Source of the DNA: Roseibium sp.
GTDB lineage: Bacteria; Pseudomonadota; Alphaproteobacteria; Rhizobiales; Stappiaceae
Direction of reading: 5' to 3'
Length of the DNA stretch: 64,000 bases
Assembly: GCA_017643925.1 (NCBI GenBank)
Contig: JAEPML010000011.1
Location: 117,658-181,657 of the forward strand
Shown: one piece after another, positions 44,392 through 53,430 of the stretch
How positions within the stretch are numbered: position 1 is the first letter of the stretch
How the letters are laid out: each line of letters begins with the position of its first letter
The notes under the pieces: generated by a model
Seen by the model: only the letters and a program-made list of their open reading frames with translations
What the model was told of the DNA's origin: nothing
The model's database searches: none
Translations under genes and position numbers: made by a program

Positions 44392-46430
44392 TGCTCGGAC
44401 GGCTGACAATCGAGGCGATTCCGCTCTATTCCTGGGTGGCCATGGGAGGTGCCGCCGTTACGGTTGCCGGCGGGCTGGCGGTCTTTCTGCTGATCACCTA
44501 TCTGCGCGCCTGGAAGGTTCTGTGGACCGACTGGCTCACGAGTGTCGATCACAAAAGGATCGGCATCATGTATGTGGTGCTGGCCCTGGTGATGCTGGTG
44601 CGCGGCTTCGTCGACGCGTTGATGATGCGGGCTCAGCAGGCGATTGCGCTCAACAGCGAGGGCTACCTACCGCCGGAGCATTTCGAGCAGATCTTTTCAT
44701 CCCATGGCACGATCATGATCTTCTTTGTCGCCATGCCGTTCCTGACCGGTCTCATCAACATCATCGTTCCCCAGCAGATCGGGGCGCGGGACGTGGCTTT
44801 TCCCTTTCTGAACTCCGTCAGCCTCTGGCTGACAGCGGCCGGGGCGGCACTCGTGCTGGTCTCCCTCGTGATCGGCAAGTTCTCGACCGCGGGCTGGACC
44901 GGGTATCCGCCTTACTCCGGGATTGAATACAGCCCGGGTGTTGGCGTCGACTACTGGATCTGGGCTCTCTTTGTCAGCGGTGTCGGCAGCACGCTCTCAG
45001 GTATCAATTTCATCGTCACCATCGTCAAGAACCGGTGTCCCGGCATGACCTATATGCGCATGCCGATGTTTACCTGGACGACCCTGTGCATTTCGATCCT
45101 GATCGCCTTTGCCTTTCCGGCCCTGACGGTGGTTGCGGCTCAGCTCGCCCTGGACCGGACGCTCGGGTTCCACTTCTTCACCAATGGCGATGGCGGCAAT
45201 ATGATGATGTTTGCCAACCTGCTCTGGATCTGGGGACACCCGGAAGTCTATATCCTGATCCTGCCCGCGTTCGGCATTTTTTCCGAAGTTGTGTCTACCT
45301 TCTCGCGCAAGCGGCTCTTCGGATACAAGTCTCTCGTCTACGCGACAGCCTGTATTGCGCTCCTGTCCTTCACTGTCTGGCTGCACCACTTCTTCACCAT
45401 GGGATCTTCGGCCAATGTGAATGCCGTTTTCGGTATTGCCACGATGATCATTGCGGTACCGACCGGTGTGAAGATCTTCGACTGGATGTTCACCATGTAT
45501 CGTGGCCGTATCGAGTTTCATCCTTCCATGGTGTTCACGATCGGCTTCATGGTCACATTCGTGATTGGCGGCGTGACCGGCGTGCTGCTCGCGCTGCCAC
45601 CTGCCGACTACCTGATGCACAATTCCACGTTTCTGGTCGCTCACTTCCACAACATGCTGATCCCCGGCGCGCTGTTCGGCTATTTCGCCGGCCTGAACTA
45701 CTGGTTCCCAAAGGCTTTCGGTTTCAAGCTTGATGCCAAATGGGGCATCCGGTCGTTCTGGTTCTGGATCGTCGGCTTCTATCTCGCCTTCATGCCCCTT
45801 TACGTGCTCGGTTTCATGGGCATGAGCCGGCGGATGGAGCACTACGCCGACCCGAACTGGCAGCCTTATCTTATCGTTGCCTTCCTGGGAGCGGTCTGTG
45901 TGCTGTGCGGGATCGCCTGCATTGCGATCCAGCTTTATGTTTCGGCCAAGACCTGGGGATCCTCGCGGGACGTGACGGGAGATCCCTGGAACGGCCGGAC
46001 GCTGGAATGGGCAACGTCCTCGCCACCGGCAGAGTACAATTTCGCAGTGCTGCCCGAAGTCAGCGACATCGACGCTTTCCATGACATGAAGATCAAGGGC
46101 ACCGCTTATCGTGCCCCTCATCAGTATGAAGACATTGTCATGCCCAAGAAGTCGGCGCTCGGGCCCATTCTCGGAGCGCTTGCCTTCGGGCTCGGCTTCG
46201 CCATGGTCTGGTACATCTGGTGGCTGGCAGCCCTGTGCTTCGCGCTGTGCCTCGTCTGCGTGGGCATTCGGGCATCGGATGACAATACCGACTACGTGAT
46301 CCCTGCCGGCGAGGTCGCCAGGCAGGAGAACGAGAGACTGGCACGCCTGACACCGGCGGACATGCATGACATGCGGGATTTTCTGCCGCGAGGCGCGGCG
46401 TCGGGCTCAGTCTTGCAGGGGAGGGTCTGA
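44391..46430 (+). CDS. cyoB: Quinol oxidase subunit I
   Basis: This 679-residue catalytic subunit reduces oxygen and pumps protons. Visible landmarks are the low-spin haem ligand in [29 protein letters not shown] with the Cu-B His and cross-linked Tyr, LHHFFTMG with the Cu-B His pair, and [17 protein letters not shown] with the haem ligands. About 14-15 transmembrane helices fit the bo3 type. It is translated in overlap with cyoA and cyoC (TGATG). Confidence 0.95.
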   Translation: MLGRLTIEAIPLYSWVAMGGAAVTVAGGLAVFLLITYLRAWKVLWTDWLTSVDHKRIGIMYVVLALVMLVRGFVDALMMRAQQAIALNSEGYLPPEHFEQIFSSHGTIMIFFVAMPFLTGLINIIVPQQIGARDVAFPFLNSVSLWLTAAGAALVLVSLVIGKFSTAGWTGYPPYSGIEYSPGVGVDYWIWALFVSGVGSTLSGINFIVTIVKNRCPGMTYMRMPMFTWTTLCISILIAFAFPALTVVAAQLALDRTLGFHFFTNGDGGNMMMFANLLWIWGHPEVYILILPAFGIFSEVVSTFSRKRLFGYKSLVYATACIALLSFTVWLHHFFTMGSSANVNAVFGIATMIIAVPTGVKIFDWMFTMYRGRIEFHPSMVFTIGFMVTFVIGGVTGVLLALPPADYLMHNSTFLVAHFHNMLIPGALFGYFAGLNYWFPKAFGFKLDAKWGIRSFWFWIVGFYLAFMPLYVLGFMGMSRRMEHYADPNWQPYLIVAFLGAVCVLCGIACIAIQLYVSAKTWGSSRDVTGDPWNGRTLEWATSSPPAEYNFAVLPEVSDIDAFHDMKIKGTAYRAPHQYEDIVMPKKSALGPILGALAFGLGFAMVWYIWWLAALCFALCLVCVGIRASDDNTDYVIPAGEVARQENERLARLTPADMHDMRDFLPRGAASGSVLQGRV

Positions 46431-47035
46431 TGGCAGATACCTCGCTGGCCAGCAATGTTCTGGAACATGAAGAACGACAGTCGTTGGAATCCAGGGAGTT
46501 CGGTTTCTGGATTTACCTGATGACCGACGCGGTCATCTTTGCGCTGCTGTTTGCGACATATGTCGTGCTGTCGCAGAACTCGGCAGCTGGACCAACCTCC
46601 AAGGAAGTGTTCGATCTCAGGCATACGGCGGGCGAAACAGTGCTGCTGCTGCTGTCCAGTCTTACGTTCGGGATTGCGACGATCTCAATGGTCGCGGGCA
46701 AGGGGGGGCGGGTCGTTCAATGGCTGTTTGTAACCCTGCTGCTCGGACTCGGATTTCTTGCCATGGAGCTGATCGAGTTTCGCGGCATGATCCAGGAGGG
46801 AGCCGGCCCGGATGTGAGCGGCTTCCTCTCCGCCTTTTTCACACTTGTCGGCACGCACGGACTGCATGTTGCCTTTGGCGTGATTGGCATATGCGTCATG
46901 ATCGGCCAGGTTCTTGTGAAAGGCCTGACCTTGCCGGTGCGCTCGCGCCTCGTCAGGCTTGGGCTGTTCTGGCACTTTCTTGACATCGTCTGGATCGGGA
47001 TATTCTCGGTCGTCTATCTGCCCGGCGTGATGTAG
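46430..47035 (+). CDS. cyoC: Quinol oxidase subunit III
   Basis: This 201-residue integral membrane protein has five hydrophobic segments and FGFWIYLMTDAVIFALLFATYVVL near the start. The conserved GTHGLHVAFG and LFWHFLDIVWIGIFSVVYL are both present. It stabilises subunit I. The ATG overlaps the cyoB stop. Confidence 0.93.
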   Translation: MADTSLASNVLEHEERQSLESREFGFWIYLMTDAVIFALLFATYVVLSQNSAAGPTSKEVFDLRHTAGETVLLLLSSLTFGIATISMVAGKGGRVVQWLFVTLLLGLGFLAMELIEFRGMIQEGAGPDVSGFLSAFFTLVGTHGLHVAFGVIGICVMIGQVLVKGLTLPVRSRLVRLGLFWHFLDIVWIGIFSVVYLPGVM

Positions 47036-47044
47036 GAGCGTGTG

Positions 47045-47350
47045 ATGGATCATTCAGCCGAACGGAGCCTCTCGACCTATCTCACCGGATTTGCACTGGC
47101 CGTGGTGTTAACGGCCATCCCGTTTGGTCTTGTCTGGGGTGGTCTGCTGACCGGAACGGCTGCCTATGGCGTGATCGCGGTCGCCGCCGTGTTGCAGGTC
47201 GTGGTTCACCTGGTTTTCTTTCTGCATCTGAATCTCAAATCGACACCGGCCGAGAACCTGTTTTTCCTGGGCTTTGCCGCGGTTCTAATCTGTATCATGG
47301 TCGGCGGAAGTCTCTGGATCATGATGGATCTGCATCACCGGATGATGTGA
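47045..47350 (+). CDS. cyoD: Quinol oxidase subunit IV
   Basis: This 101-residue protein has three transmembrane segments and HLVFFLHLN, the usual mark of CyoD/CtaF. I chose the ATG at 47045, six bases after AGGAG; a GTG at 47042 is closer to that site. It completes cyoABCD. CyoE (haem O synthase) is not in the window. Confidence 0.92.
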   Translation: MDHSAERSLSTYLTGFALAVVLTAIPFGLVWGGLLTGTAAYGVIAVAAVLQVVVHLVFFLHLNLKSTPAENLFFLGFAAVLICIMVGGSLWIMMDLHHRMM

Positions 47351-47367
47351 GCAATGGAGGGGAAGCG

Positions 47368-47634
47368 ATGACCAAGGCGTTTGGCAAGGCTCTTCTGGTG
47401 TTTCCGTGCCTGCTGGTGGTCGGATTGCCGACACTGGCCCATGCCGACTGCAAGAAGGACATCAGCAAGGTTGAATATGCGATCGATCACCTCAATCGGT
47501 CCGGTATCGACTTGATGACCGCCGAAAAGATGCGTGCCCTTCTTCAGGACGCGAACAAGGCGCGCAAGGCTGGTGATGAGGCCAAGTGCCAGAAGCTCAT
47601 CGATCAGGCGAAATATATGGGTAACGTGAGTTAG
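47368..47634 (+). CDS. Small exported helical protein at the end of the cyo operon
   Basis: This 88-residue protein has a signal peptide (KALLVFPCLLVVGLPTLAHA) and a short helical mature part with two cysteines (ADCKKD and EAKCQKL). It follows cyoD by 17 nt with GGAGGGGAAGCG before the ATG, so it is probably co-transcribed with the oxidase. I do not recognise a family. A role in oxidase assembly or copper handling is conceivable but nothing in the sequence (no CxxxC or Met-rich motif) shows it. Confidence 0.6.
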   Translation: MTKAFGKALLVFPCLLVVGLPTLAHADCKKDISKVEYAIDHLNRSGIDLMTAEKMRALLQDANKARKAGDEAKCQKLIDQAKYMGNVS

Positions 47635-47985
47635 GAAACATTTTTCCTGGCTCAAGATGATTTGTGACGCAAGCGATTGGCTGTTCGCCAATGCAAGCGG
47701 TATTAAAAAAATAAATAAAACAGATCTCTACACGTATTTTCTCTCCTAAATTGTCAGGAAATTCCGACGATTCTCCGAACGGGTGCCGTCATGCATCCGT
47801 CTCTTCAGTTTCTCAAGACATCCGAATGCAATCGATGGCGAAATCGATTTTGCAATAAAGATCGATGTAGTGAGTCAAGAATCATAAAAATCGGATAAAT
47901 ACAAAAGATATTAGAAAAATCGATAAAACGAGTTTAGTTTGACATTCGGTTGTTGCCTTGACCGAACCGTTACGGAGGAAAACGG
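47635..47985 (+). promoter_or_regulatory. AT-rich dctP upstream region with clustered ATCGAT sites
   Basis: This 351-bp gap is much more AT-rich than its surroundings and holds no gene. ATCGAT occurs four times in 94 bp (47831, 47843, 47861, 47919). The one at 47843 lies in the palindrome AAATCGATTT, and the last is in AAAAATCGATAAAA; a related AAAAATCGGATAAA lies at 47886-47899. ATCGATAAAA at 47919-47928 ends 57 nt before the dctP ATG. TTGACA at 47939-47944 could be a -35 box. No terminator for the cyo operon is clear. Confidence 0.5.
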
Positions 47986-49023
47986 ATGTTGAACTTGAAA
48001 AAATGTGCGGTGGCACTGGGGCTCGCGGTTGCGATGCCCGGTACTGCCTTTGCCGCAAATGTAGATGGCCCGAGTGTTTTCTGGAAATTGTCCATGTGGG
48101 GCAATCCGCGCGCTCTGTCCGCGGGTATGGAAGAGCTGTCGAAGGTTGTTGCCGAGGAAACGGGTGGCAAGTTTCAGATCAAGATTTTCTATGGTGGCCA
48201 GTTGTCGCCCGCACGCGAAAACCTTGACGCCCTGGTCGTGAACGGTTTCGAAGGGGCTGCAATCTGCAACTTCTATCATCCCGGAAAGAATCCGGCTTGG
48301 ATGGTGTTCTCTCTGCCTTTCCTGCCGCTTGGAGATCCGAAGGTCGACAAATATGTCCGCAGCAAGATGTTTGAGCATCCGGCCATTGTAGCCGACATGG
48401 AGCGGTGGAACGCTATTCCTTACGTGTCCGGACTGCTGCCACAGTATGAAATCCTGGGCAAGGGCAAACCACCTGCCGAACTGAACGACTGGCAGGGCAA
48501 GCGTGTCCGCGCGGGCGGTGGCCTTGGGTCTGCAATGGAAAAACTCGGCGCAGTCAAACAGACACTGCCTGCTGGTGAAACATCAATTGCGTTTCAGCGT
48601 GGTGCTCTCGACGCGGCTGCGTTTCCCTACACTTACGCGCATGTCGCCTTCAAGATCAACGAAGAGGCCGAATGGTTCACGTCCAACCTGGCGCCCGGAA
48701 CTTCCGAGTGCGGTTGGGTCTTCAACAAGACTTCCTACGACGCATTGCCTCCGCAATACCAGAAGCTCCTGATGGACAATCGTGATCTTGTGATGGACAT
48801 CGAACAGGCTGCCTATGCGACGCAGGACGAGAAGAACCTGCCCGAGTTCGAAAAGACCATGACAAAGGTAACCTATTCGGACGAGCAGTTGGCAGAATTC
48901 CGGGAGATTGCCGGCAAACCGGTCTGGGACGAATGGATCGCCGCCAACAAGTACAAGTTCGATTCCCAGGGCGTTTTCGATGCCATCTGGCAATACGCTG
49001 AAGAAGCAAAAGCCGCCCAGTAG
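47986..49023 (+). CDS. dctP: TRAP transporter substrate-binding protein (DctP family)
   Basis: This 345-residue periplasmic receptor has a signal peptide (AVALGLAVAMPGTAFA). The DctP fold shows FYGGQLSPARENLDALVVNGFEGA and RVRAGGGLGSAMEKLGAVKQTLPAGE, the latter carrying the region of the conserved carboxylate-binding Arg. The ligand is probably an organic acid but cannot be named. TACGGAGG precedes the ATG. It is the first gene of a DctPQM set and has an ATCGATAAAA element upstream shared with the TAXI receptor gene. Confidence 0.9.
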   Translation: MLNLKKCAVALGLAVAMPGTAFAANVDGPSVFWKLSMWGNPRALSAGMEELSKVVAEETGGKFQIKIFYGGQLSPARENLDALVVNGFEGAAICNFYHPGKNPAWMVFSLPFLPLGDPKVDKYVRSKMFEHPAIVADMERWNAIPYVSGLLPQYEILGKGKPPAELNDWQGKRVRAGGGLGSAMEKLGAVKQTLPAGETSIAFQRGALDAAAFPYTYAHVAFKINEEAEWFTSNLAPGTSECGWVFNKTSYDALPPQYQKLLMDNRDLVMDIEQAAYATQDEKNLPEFEKTMTKVTYSDEQLAEFREIAGKPVWDEWIAANKYKFDSQGVFDAIWQYAEEAKAAQ

Positions 49024-49079
49024 TCGACGCCTGCGAACCGGGGCCACTTGCGTCCCGGTTCGCGCTACGGAATCAAAAA

Positions 49080-49721
49080 ATGCAAACATCCGCATCAAAG
49101 GCCACCGGGCTGGCGCGCGCCTCCCGTTCACTCGCCAAGGTCGAGGACCTAGCCAACCTGCTCGCCGCCGCCGCCATATTCCTGCTGATGGTTCTGGGCG
49201 TAGTCCAGATTGTCGGCAGGACGATCTTCAATGCACCGGTACACGGGTATATCGACCTGGTGGAACTCTCCATGGCCGGAATGGCGTTTCTGGGAGCAGC
49301 CTATTGCCAGCGTCTTGGTGCGCATATTCGCATGGAATTGCTGATTGGCCGCTTCCACGGCCGCACGCTCTGGCTTCTGGAAATTTTCGGAACCCTTGTT
49401 GGTCTGGGGATCCTCGGGGTCCTGATCTGGTATGGCGGACAGCACTTCTGGCGCTCCTATACGCTCGGCGACACGACAATTGACGCCGAGTTCCCGGTCT
49501 GGCCATCCAAGTTGCTGGTGCCTATGGCCTTTTCCCTCTGGTTCCTGAGGTTGCTGATCCAGCTCTGGGGATCTGTCCGTCTCGCGATCAACCCCGCTGC
49601 GCAGCCCGTCGGGGTGGCTATGATCAAGGATGCAGCCGAACACGCACAAGATGAAATGCATGAGGCGATGGGGGATGACGCGCCAGATGCCGGGACCTCC
49701 GACGGGGAGGGACGATCATGA
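49080..49721 (+). CDS. dctQ: TRAP transporter small permease
   Basis: This 213-residue protein has four transmembrane segments, as usual for DctQ, and the conserved RTIFNAPVHGYIDLVELSMAGMAFLGAAY stretch. A charged C-terminal tail (DAAEHAQDEMHEAMGDD) extends into the cytoplasm. It forms the membrane complex with DctM. The start codon lies 56 nt after dctP with a weak ribosome binding site; the stop overlaps dctM (ATGA). Confidence 0.9.
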   Translation: MQTSASKATGLARASRSLAKVEDLANLLAAAAIFLLMVLGVVQIVGRTIFNAPVHGYIDLVELSMAGMAFLGAAYCQRLGAHIRMELLIGRFHGRTLWLLEIFGTLVGLGILGVLIWYGGQHFWRSYTLGDTTIDAEFPVWPSKLLVPMAFSLWFLRLLIQLWGSVRLAINPAAQPVGVAMIKDAAEHAQDEMHEAMGDDAPDAGTSDGEGRS

Positions 49722-51037
49722 TCCTTGGAATAGGATTTGCCGATCCGCTTCTCGTCGGTCTCATCGCCTTGTCGCTGCTTTTGTTGCTTGTCCTGCTCGG
49801 CGTGCGCGTTGTTTTTGCGGCCTCGACCGTCGGGTTGCTTGGTCTGGTCGAATTGCTGGGTTGGTCCGGCGCTGCGGGGATCGTGGGAACGGTGCCCCAT
49901 TCAAAATCGTCGACCTATGCGCTCAGCGTGCTGCCGATGTTCATCTTCATCGGATTTCTGGCGTTTCATGCCGGCATGACCCGGCAGCTTTTCGTGGCAG
50001 CGCGCAACTGGCTCGGCTGGTTGCCTGGTGGGCTTGCGGTTGCAACAGTCCTGGCGACCGCCGGTTTTGCAGCTGTCTCAGGTGCGAGTACGGCAACCTC
50101 CGCCGTGTTCGCACGCGTCGCGATCCCGGAAATGCTCCGCTATGGCTACGATCGCAAGCTCGCGGCCGGCGTGGTCGCGGCCGGTGGCACTCTGGCCACC
50201 CTTATCCCGCCATCCGCCATCATCGTGATCTACGCGATCATCGTTGAAGAATCGGTTGGCAAACTGCTTCTGGCCGGCTTTTTGCCGGGTATCTTTTCAG
50301 CTCTTGTCTATGCAGCGATCATTGTCGCCTGGGCAAAGATGCGGCCTGAACAGGCGCCCTCGGTTCCGGCCTCAAGCTGGAGGGAACGCTTCACGTCATT
50401 GCCGGGCACATTCCCGGTTGTCCTGGTCGTGTTGATCATCATCTCGGCGATCTACAGCGGCTGGGCAACTCCGACCGAAGCCGGAGCCCTTGGCGCTGCG
50501 GTCGTCTTTGTGCTCGCGCTGTTGAAAGGCACGAAACTCACCACCATCAGAAGCTCCCTGATGGAGAGCGCGAAGCTGACCGCGATGATCTTCGCCCTGA
50601 TCTGGGGTGTGCTCATCTTCGTGCGTTTCCTCGGATTCTCGGGGATTCCGGAGGCCTTTACATCCTGGATCGTCAGCCTCGATGTCCACCCGATGATGAT
50701 CATGATCATGATCCTGCTGGCCTATGCCGTGCTGGGCATGTTCATGGATGCCATCGGCATGCTGTTGCTTACCTTGCCGGTCGTCTACCCGGCCGTGATC
50801 GCGCTCGGTTTCGATTCCATCTGGTTCGGGATCATTGTCGTGAAGATGGCCGAGGTCTGCCTTATTACGCCGCCGATCGGGCTGAACTGCTTTGTCGTCA
50901 ACGCTGTCCGGCCCGACATTTCTCTGCCGCAGGTGTTCAAGGGCATTACCCTCTTTTTTGTCGCTGATGTGTTGACGATTATCGGACTTCTGATGTTCCC
51001 GGAAATCGTTACCTTCCTGCCAGATCTGTTGAGTTGA
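49718..51037 (+). CDS. dctM: TRAP transporter large permease
   Basis: This 439-residue protein has about 12 hydrophobic segments and DctM motifs including SGASTATSAVFARVAIPEMLRYGYDRKLAAGVVAAGGTLATLIPPS and GMFMDAIGMLLLTLPVVYP. It is the sodium-coupled translocating subunit. Translation is coupled to dctQ by a 4-nt overlap. Confidence 0.93.
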   Translation: MILGIGFADPLLVGLIALSLLLLLVLLGVRVVFAASTVGLLGLVELLGWSGAAGIVGTVPHSKSSTYALSVLPMFIFIGFLAFHAGMTRQLFVAARNWLGWLPGGLAVATVLATAGFAAVSGASTATSAVFARVAIPEMLRYGYDRKLAAGVVAAGGTLATLIPPSAIIVIYAIIVEESVGKLLLAGFLPGIFSALVYAAIIVAWAKMRPEQAPSVPASSWRERFTSLPGTFPVVLVVLIIISAIYSGWATPTEAGALGAAVVFVLALLKGTKLTTIRSSLMESAKLTAMIFALIWGVLIFVRFLGFSGIPEAFTSWIVSLDVHPMMIMIMILLAYAVLGMFMDAIGMLLLTLPVVYPAVIALGFDSIWFGIIVVKMAEVCLITPPIGLNCFVVNAVRPDISLPQVFKGITLFFVADVLTIIGLLMFPEIVTFLPDLLS

Positions 51038-51051
51038 CGAGGTAACAAGCA

Positions 51052-51543
51052 ATGCGCCTGCAAGTAAGCCTGCCGCTGCAAACTGCAGCAATCATTGTTG
51101 ACGAGGCGCTGCGCCTCGGACGGCAGGAAGAATTGTTGCCATTGACGGTGGTTGTCCTGGATGCGGGTGGCAAGATTGTCGCCGTGAAATGCGAGGACGG
51201 TTCGGGAATCATGCGCTTCGATGTTGCCTTCGGAAAAGCCTGGGGTGCTTTGGGCATGGGCATATCGAGCCGGTTGATCCGCGACAGGCTGTCCGCCCGA
51301 CCGACCTTTCAGGCCGCACTGGCAACGGCCTCCGATGGCAGATTGATCCCGGTTCCCGGCGGGGTGCTGGTCCGGGACAAGGACAACATCACGATTGGAG
51401 CCGTCGGTATCAGCGGTGATACATCCGACAAGGACGAATACTGCGCCATCGAGGCGATCAAGATCGCAGGGTATCAGTCGGAACCGGCAGAACCCGCTGA
51501 GGACTGGCGATCATCATCCCTCTCGGATCATTATCCGGACTGA
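51052..51543 (+). CDS. GlcG/HbpS family protein
   Basis: This 163-residue protein matches the GlcG/HbpS (DUF336) family. The N-terminal helix is followed by LTVVVLDAGGKIVAVKCEDGSGIMRFDVAFGKAWGALGMG, and then VPGGVLVRDKDNITIGAVGISGDTSDKDE. Members bind haem or act as accessory proteins in catabolic operons; the function here is not known. It follows dctM by 14 nt with GAGG before the ATG, so it is probably co-transcribed, and it may relate to metabolism of the TRAP substrate. Confidence 0.85.
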   Translation: MRLQVSLPLQTAAIIVDEALRLGRQEELLPLTVVVLDAGGKIVAVKCEDGSGIMRFDVAFGKAWGALGMGISSRLIRDRLSARPTFQAALATASDGRLIPVPGGVLVRDKDNITIGAVGISGDTSDKDEYCAIEAIKIAGYQSEPAEPAEDWRSSSLSDHYPD

Positions 51544-51602
51544 TCGTGCTCAAGTGATTGAGGGCCCATGAACCGGGAAGGGGCATGGCCCGACCCGTAC
51601 AG

Positions 51603-52232
51603 CTACAGCTTGACCGCCGCATCGAAGAAAGTTCTCGTTGTCTGCCTGCGTTCCCGGTTCCGGTCCTCCTCCGAGAGAATCCGGATCGTACGCCTGCCTT
51701 TGTATTCCAGCGGCAGAACCATCAGTCGGATAAACACCGTCTCCGGATGGTCGGTGCTGGCAGTCGCCCTAACAGGTGAATTGGCGTCTTCGAACCAGCA
51801 GTCACCAGCCGCCACGTCCTGAGCGTGATCGTCACTTTCAAGACGCAATGCGCCTTTCAGCAAGAACCGAAATCCGGGACCCGGATGAACATGACGCCAC
51901 GCAGTGGCACCGGGCGGGAAGGTCACGCTGTCCAACCGCAGCAATACGTTGGATGAGCCTGTTGTGACAGATCGCGTTTCGAGCACGGTGCCTGGCCCAG
52001 TCGACGTGTCGGAAGTGGTTGCAACCGTAAACCGGAGCAGGGTCCCGCCATCATCATCGGCCGATAACGGACCCGGTCCTTCAAGCAGGATGCCATTGGC
52101 AAGATCCAGTTTCTCGCCCCGCCAAAGCAACTGGCCCGCCTCTGGCCACGCGGCGGCGAAAGGGGTGGCGATTTGCCGGATTTCATTCGGTGCGAGGATA
52201 TCCCTGACAAGGGACAATGTGACCTTGGGCAT
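51603..52232 (-). CDS. Cupin-domain protein
   Basis: This 209-residue predicted cytoplasmic protein has a C-terminal cupin (FPPGATAWRHVHPGPGFRFLLKGALRLESDDHAQDVAAGDCWFEDANSPV), including HxH-type metal ligands. The function is unknown. It is divergent from the TAXI receptor gene at 52434 and convergent with the GlcG-like gene, so it is likely part of the same catabolic locus. I chose the ATG at 52232; the open frame extends upstream without a better start. Confidence 0.7.
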   Translation of the reverse strand: MPKVTLSLVRDILAPNEIRQIATPFAAAWPEAGQLLWRGEKLDLANGILLEGPGPLSADDDGGTLLRFTVATTSDTSTGPGTVLETRSVTTGSSNVLLRLDSVTFPPGATAWRHVHPGPGFRFLLKGALRLESDDHAQDVAAGDCWFEDANSPVRATASTDHPETVFIRLMVLPLEYKGRRTIRILSEEDRNRERRQTTRTFFDAAVKL

Positions 52233-52367
52233 AAGTGAGAATGCCTTGCTTTCGTTGATACTGCGACTTCCCCGTCGTCGGCAATTTGAACGAAGGGGCA
52301 AGTTGCAGTTCGGATTGTTGATCGAGTATTCGGCCGCGATTTAGATAAAGTCGACTAACTTAAAAAT

Positions 52368-52377
52368 ATCGATAAAA
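52368..52377 (+). promoter_or_regulatory. ATCGATAAAA element upstream of the TAXI receptor gene
   Basis: The 10-mer is identical to that at 47919-47928 and ends 56 nt before the ATG at 52434, against 57 nt for dctP. The flanks are also similarly A-rich (TTAAAAAT and TTAGAAAA). It is probably a common operator or promoter element for the two transporters. Confidence 0.5.
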
Positions 52378-52433
52378 ATGTTGATTGGCAATTAATATCG
52401 TCTATTCTGGCATGAGAACCATAGGAGGAACTC

Positions 52434-53360
52434 ATGATCAAATTGCTGAAAGCGACCGGTGTGGCCGCGGGGCTGCTGGTTTCCGTCGGTCTTGCGCAAG
52501 CCGAGGAACTGCGGATCGGAACGGCGAGCCTGGGTGGCGCGTTCTATCCGATGGGACAAAGCATCTCGAACCTCGTGAACAAATACGCCGGAGACGACAT
52601 CTCGATGGTTCCGGTGGTGACGGGCGGATCGGTGCAAAACCCGCGCCTGATCGACAGTGGCGAAGTCGAAATTGCGATCACCAACAACAATCTTGCAGTG
52701 CTGGCCGTGAACGGGAAGGGCCCTTACAAGAGCGGCGCGATCGAGATGAGCGCCGTGGCCGCATTGCATCCAAGCGTACTGCACATGATCGTGCTTGAAG
52801 ATTCAGACATCAAGACGATCGAGGATCTCAAGGGCAAGCGGGTTGCCGTTGGCCCGGCCGGTGGCGGGACCCTTGGCTTCATGAATTTCCTGTTGCCACT
52901 GCACGGCATGTCGATGGATGACATCGTGCCAAGCTTCCTGTCCTATTCGGACGGCTTCAGCCAGCTGAGCGACGGCAATGTCGACGCGGCCTTTGCACTC
53001 TCCGGATACCCGGCCGGTGCCGTCATGCAGGCAGCTGCAGGCAACAAGCTGCGCTTCATTTCCTTTTCGGACGGCATCATGGACAAGGCTCTTGAAAAGA
53101 ACGGTGCCTTCAAGTCGGTCGAGATACCGGCAGATGTCTATGGAACGGCGGAACCGGGACAGGTAATTGGGGTCAACAACATGCTGATCGTACCGAATTC
53201 CCTGTCAGCTGACGTGGTGGAGAAGATCGTGGCTTCCGTGTTTGACCACCTGGAGGAGTTCCAGGAGGAAAACGCAAACGCCAAGCAGATCGATCCGGCA
53301 AACTCGCTGAAGCTTGCGATCCCGCTTCATGAAGGCGCGGCGCGCTACTTCAACAAGTAA
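52434..53360 (+). CDS. TAXI-family TRAP transporter substrate-binding protein
   Basis: This 308-residue periplasmic receptor has a signal peptide ending LAQAEE and the TAXI family pattern RIGTASLGGAFYPMGQSISNLVNKY, then GGSVQNPRLIDSGEVEIAITNNN and KGKRVAVGPAGGGTLGF. It pairs with the fused permease at 53431. Ligands of TAXI receptors are usually dicarboxylates or glutamate-like acids; this one is unknown. ATAGGAGGAACTC precedes the ATG. Confidence 0.9.
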   Translation: MIKLLKATGVAAGLLVSVGLAQAEELRIGTASLGGAFYPMGQSISNLVNKYAGDDISMVPVVTGGSVQNPRLIDSGEVEIAITNNNLAVLAVNGKGPYKSGAIEMSAVAALHPSVLHMIVLEDSDIKTIEDLKGKRVAVGPAGGGTLGFMNFLLPLHGMSMDDIVPSFLSYSDGFSQLSDGNVDAAFALSGYPAGAVMQAAAGNKLRFISFSDGIMDKALEKNGAFKSVEIPADVYGTAEPGQVIGVNNMLIVPNSLSADVVEKIVASVFDHLEEFQEENANAKQIDPANSLKLAIPLHEGAARYFNK

Positions 53361-53430
53361 TCCTTCAACCAGAAGCAAATCTGCACGAGCCCGGATCCGG
53401 GCTCGTGCGCAGTCAGCAAAGGCAAGGCCC

